Source of the DNA: Microbacterium sp. UFMG61 | GTDB lineage: Bacteria > Actinomycetota > Actinomycetes > Actinomycetales > Microbacteriaceae | NCBI RefSeq assembly: GCF_015354505.1 | Contig: NZ_JACAFP010000006.1 | Coordinates: 62,001-126,000, forward strand | Direction: 5' to 3' | Length of the DNA stretch: 64,000 nt | Shown here: in pieces, positions 63,769 to 64,000 of the stretch | How positions within the stretch are numbered: the first letter of the stretch is position 1 | Layout of the letters: each line of letters opens with the position of its first letter | The notes under the pieces: model-generated | The model's database searches: none | Told to the model about the DNA's origin: nothing | Seen by the model: only the letters and a program-made list of their open reading frames with translations | Made by a program: the position numbers and the translations under genes

Positions 63769-64000
63769 GATTCCAGGCTAGCGGCTCTGGCGCGGTCCCT
63801 GAGCCGAGTGACGGCCGCCTCGACGTCATCGGCGCCGTAGACGGCGGATCCGGCGACGAAGGTGTCGGCGCCCGCGGCTGCGGCGGCCTCGATCGTCGCA
63901 TCCGAGATTCCGCCGTCGACCTGCAGCCAGACGTTCGACCCGCGGCGCTTCGCCTCGTCGGCGAGTGCGCGCAGCTTCGGCATGGTCTCGGGCATGAACC
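63765..64000 (-). CDS. rpe: Ribulose-phosphate 3-epimerase, C-terminal part (cut by window edge)
   Basis: 78 visible residues at the right edge. [35 protein letters not shown] is the C-terminal phosphate-binding part of Rpe (VDGGI and AGSAV). It links pentose phosphates to ribose-5-phosphate supply for PRPP, and hence to the histidine genes that follow by overlap. The N-terminal two thirds lie outside the window. Confidence 0.92.
   Translation of the reverse strand, partial: FMPETMPKLRALADEAKRRGSNVWLQVDGGISDATIEAAAAAGADTFVAGSAVYGADDVEAAVTRLRDRARAASLES

Overview
The window is 64 kb of ordinary chromosome from a high-GC actinobacterium. It is most likely a member of the Microbacteriaceae close to Microbacterium. 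The grounds are very high GC, many GTG starts, frequent leaderless TANNNT promoters, and actinobacterial marker genes: rbpA, pafB/pafC, helY, an ANTAR regulator of the PdtaR type, and a his-trp-lgt gene run with the small HGxxPAAW membrane protein. Coding density is near complete and no stretch over 300 bases lacks a gene. I see no insertion sequence, prophage, integrase, CRISPR array or rRNA. Two tRNA-Leu genes (GAG and CAA) are present.

Layout. 1-8.7 kb: histidine phosphatase (cut by the left edge), sirtuin, a SpoU-type RNA methyltransferase, an SGNH hydrolase, a DEAD/DEAH helicase, a ferritin-like/VIT iron-transporter fusion, tRNA-Leu(GAG), an M20 peptidase and uppP. 8.7-19.8 kb: the flanks of the actinobacterial Pup-proteasome locus (PAC2, HAD, trmI, FKBP-like lipoprotein, pafB, pafC, tatA, tatC, helY, lnt, rbpA), but without arc/mpa, dop, pup, prcBA or pafA. 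19.9-24.2 kb: GDPD, SPFH and NfeD membrane-quality genes, an SDR and an HdeD-like protein. 23.8-27.0 kb: an AraC-VOC-UvrA-like run. 27-38.8 kb: the accessory part, with a serine hydrolase, a methyltransferase, a lipoprotein, a Nudix-like/GNAT/VOC operon, two MFS transporters, and an operon of SGNH hydrolase, SUMF1-fold protein and arginase-fold protein. 38.8-49 kb: LLM oxidoreductase, DUF885 peptidase, polA, thioesterase, pdtaR, tRNA-Leu(CAA), TetR, and a sugar dehydrogenase/isomerase pair. 49-64 kb: pyk, gltD-gltB, lgt, and a tightly overlapped run trpA-trpB-trpC-HGxxPAAW-Trp-associated membrane protein-hisI-hisF-hisG-hisE-rpe (cut by the right edge).

How the parts connect. The right end is a translationally coupled biosynthetic run: rpe and the his genes feed phosphoribosyl chemistry, and trpCBA make tryptophan from a phosphoribosyl precursor; trpE is not in the run. 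The central block couples protein export (tatA/tatC), lipoprotein maturation (lnt here, lgt elsewhere in the window) and transcription (rbpA, pafBC).

The most interesting signals are regulatory. Four genes (the helicase at 3.2 kb, a VOC-GNAT-Nudix operon, an SGNH-SUMF1-arginase operon and polA) share a TGTC(C/T)G element at one fixed distance from a TANNNT -10 box, and each -10 lies 6-7 bases before the start codon. The geometry matches the mycobacterial RecA/LexA-independent damage promoter bound by PafBC. pafB and pafC are encoded in the same window at a locus that has lost its proteasome genes. This is an inference from reading by eye and needs a genome-wide motif scan.
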